Part shown: positions 62,588 to 64,000 of the stretch, piece by piece
Position numbering within the stretch: the stretch's first letter is position 1
How the letters are laid out: the number at the start of each line of letters is the position of its first letter
Assembly: GCA_964016985.1 (NCBI GenBank)
Contig: OZ024826.1
Location: 9,517,956-9,581,955, forward strand
Origin: Anodontia alba
Taxonomy: Eukaryota > Mollusca > Bivalvia > Lucinida > Lucinidae
Direction of reading: 5' to 3'
DNA: 64,000 bases
Translations under genes and position numbers: made by a program
Notes under the pieces: model-generated
Seen by the model: only the letters and a program-made list of their open reading frames with translations
Told to the model about the DNA's origin: nothing
Database searches by the model: none

Positions 62588-62867
62588 CATCACGAAAACA
62601 TGCCTATAAAATTTTGACCCCTTTAAACCCCACTTTTATATAGTAAAACTGGGGTTTATAGGGGTAAACATTATTTTTCTTATTCTTGCTCAAAAACATA
62701 GTTTGTGGGTACTCGTTAGAACCGCCTCGCCGAGGCGGTTCTAACGAGTACCTACTATCTAAGTTTTAAACAGAAATATGAAAAATATCAGAGTTTTTTT
62801 ATCTGAAATGTTTCAGTTTTTGGACGTGAAATTTTCTATATATTTGAATAGGCGTGTTTTCGTAATG
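62588..62867 (+). repeat. Palindrome-centred MITE, copy 7
   Basis: 280 bp, from CATCACGAAAACATGCCTAT to GTTTTCGTAATG. The centre is CGCCTCGCCGAGGCG. It lies 120 bp from copy 6 in the opposite orientation. Confidence 0.9.
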
Positions 62868-64000
62868 TATTGTATTAGTGTACTGTACGTTTCCGTCCCT
62901 GATTTTTGAACTTTTGAAGCGTCCATTGTTGCAAATATGGATATCAGAACAAAACTGAAAACCAAATGGCAAACAGTGCATATCCAGATGAGATGGCTCA
63001 TAGTCTCATCAGGATCTACACTGTTTGCATAAGTCTCTGGGTTGGTATTTTCAGCCCACCTGTTGATTTGTTGTTTGTTATAAATGTTCAGTAGAAACGC
63101 GGCTCTAATGCGCACCAAGACTTCTGACAACATAGCAACCAAGAAAGGCTCTTCGTGTTTTCCGTCGAATAAATCATTCAGTACGCATGCTCAGCCCCTT
63201 AATGATGCCAAGTGTCTAGTTATTTGACTGAAGTTCCCCCTTGCCTTACGGCTTACGTGAGTGAATGCACAGGCTCATTTGATTCTCTTTTGTTCAAATA
63301 TATTACAACGACTCTTTCAACATGGCGCGGCATATGTTCGGCATATCCACGCCTGGTAAACTATCACAAGTACCTCCGCGGAGGTACCGATTAAATGGTT
63401 GTGACAGATATCCGGAGCTACCTGTGATGGTCAAAAACTAGACATAAAAAGATAGGTGTTCGTCTTTTTTGATACAATACACAATAACCAGAAAGTTTAC
63501 TGAAAATCAAACAGTGCTATTCGACCCTTATAGGCATAAAGTTTTGTCACACGTCATATCCCCCAGAACTTTCCATATTTACCAAAGATACGACCTTCGA
63601 AGTGGCTTCGAAGTCAGCCCGAAGTACTCGAAACAGAAAAAGACCGACCGTTTTTTGTTCTAAATGCGGATATCTTGCATATAAATCTGTTTATCTTGGT
63701 ACACTAATATAAAGTTAACCTGTTTGTCTGAATACAGATATCGATAAACTCCAAATAAGGCTGGATTCTTCAAAAAACAGCTGGAGGTGCCTGTGACGTC
63801 GTGGAGGTGCCTGTGATGTAAAGAAATATAGTGAAAATCTGAGGAGTTATTGCCGCTGCAAATATTGATATAATTCTTCTCTAGATTCCTGCCTGGAAAG
63901 AATCATTCATTCAGCGTCGCAATAAGCTATCATAATGTGTATGTCATGAATTTCCATGTTAAAGTTATAAAACATAATCTCAAAGAATTATTGGTGCTTT
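62868..64000. other. Repeat family D copy and unrecognised sequence
   Basis: 62930-63060 is foldback family D (GCAAACAGTGCATATCCAGA with ATCTACACTGTTTGCATAAG). No exon of the CUB gene was found in the remaining sequence. Confidence 0.6.

Noticed and set aside
60694..64000. Search for the missing CUB-1 first-half exon
   Set aside because: No minus-strand Cys-x-Trp plus CxxDYL arrangement with splice sites was found. The exon probably lies beyond 64000.

Overview
The window looks like genomic DNA from a marine invertebrate, most likely a bivalve mollusc. The AT-rich sequence has no bacterial operons. It carries one intron-rich extracellular-protein gene, several tRNA-derived SINEs, stem-loop/CGTC/tandem-core elements of the kind common in clam and oyster genomes, a Tc1-like transposon, LINE fragments and many palindromic MITEs. 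The organism call is an inference from this repertoire; no sequence here names a species.

One gene dominates. On the minus strand, 12 exons spread over 60693 to 11249 (about 49.4 kb) encode the 3' part of a multi-CUB-domain surface protein. The 5' end lies beyond position 64000. Each CUB domain is built from two exons: a first half entering in phase 1 and leaving in phase 0, and a second half entering in phase 0 and leaving in phase 1. The window holds half of one CUB, then five whole CUBs, then a Ser/Thr-rich stalk ending in a hydrophobic C-terminus with no cytoplasmic tail (probably a GPI signal). The twelve exons total 2448 nt (815 codons plus stop) with no internal stop, and every junction has GT/AG ends. 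Four of the five complete CUBs carry a DxDxDGxYD loop before the second cysteine.

Layout from left to right: 1-7.9 kb is intergenic, with tandem-core repeats, a full SINE and tRNA-like pieces. 7.9-11.2 kb is a composite mobile element holding a SINE and a broken Tc1 transposon; it ends about 45 bp from the CUB gene's stop codon. 11.2-60.7 kb is the CUB gene, whose introns are packed with repeats: a solo LTR (12.9-13.5 kb), three degenerate copies of a Penelope-like reverse-transcriptase element (14-16.6, 40.6-42.95 and 47-50.4 kb) plus a C-terminal fragment (53.5-54.1 kb), about 19 copies of that element's 3' tail, two GATATC-rich foldback elements (20.9-21.9 kb), seven full copies of a palindrome-centred MITE (five of them here), two long near-perfect palindromes, a second SINE family and a LINE 3' end. 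60.7-64 kb is repeat-rich sequence upstream of the first visible exon; I found no CUB first-half exon there.

No structural RNA gene, CRISPR array or intact mobile-element protein was found. Most open frames on either strand fall inside repeats and are not genes.
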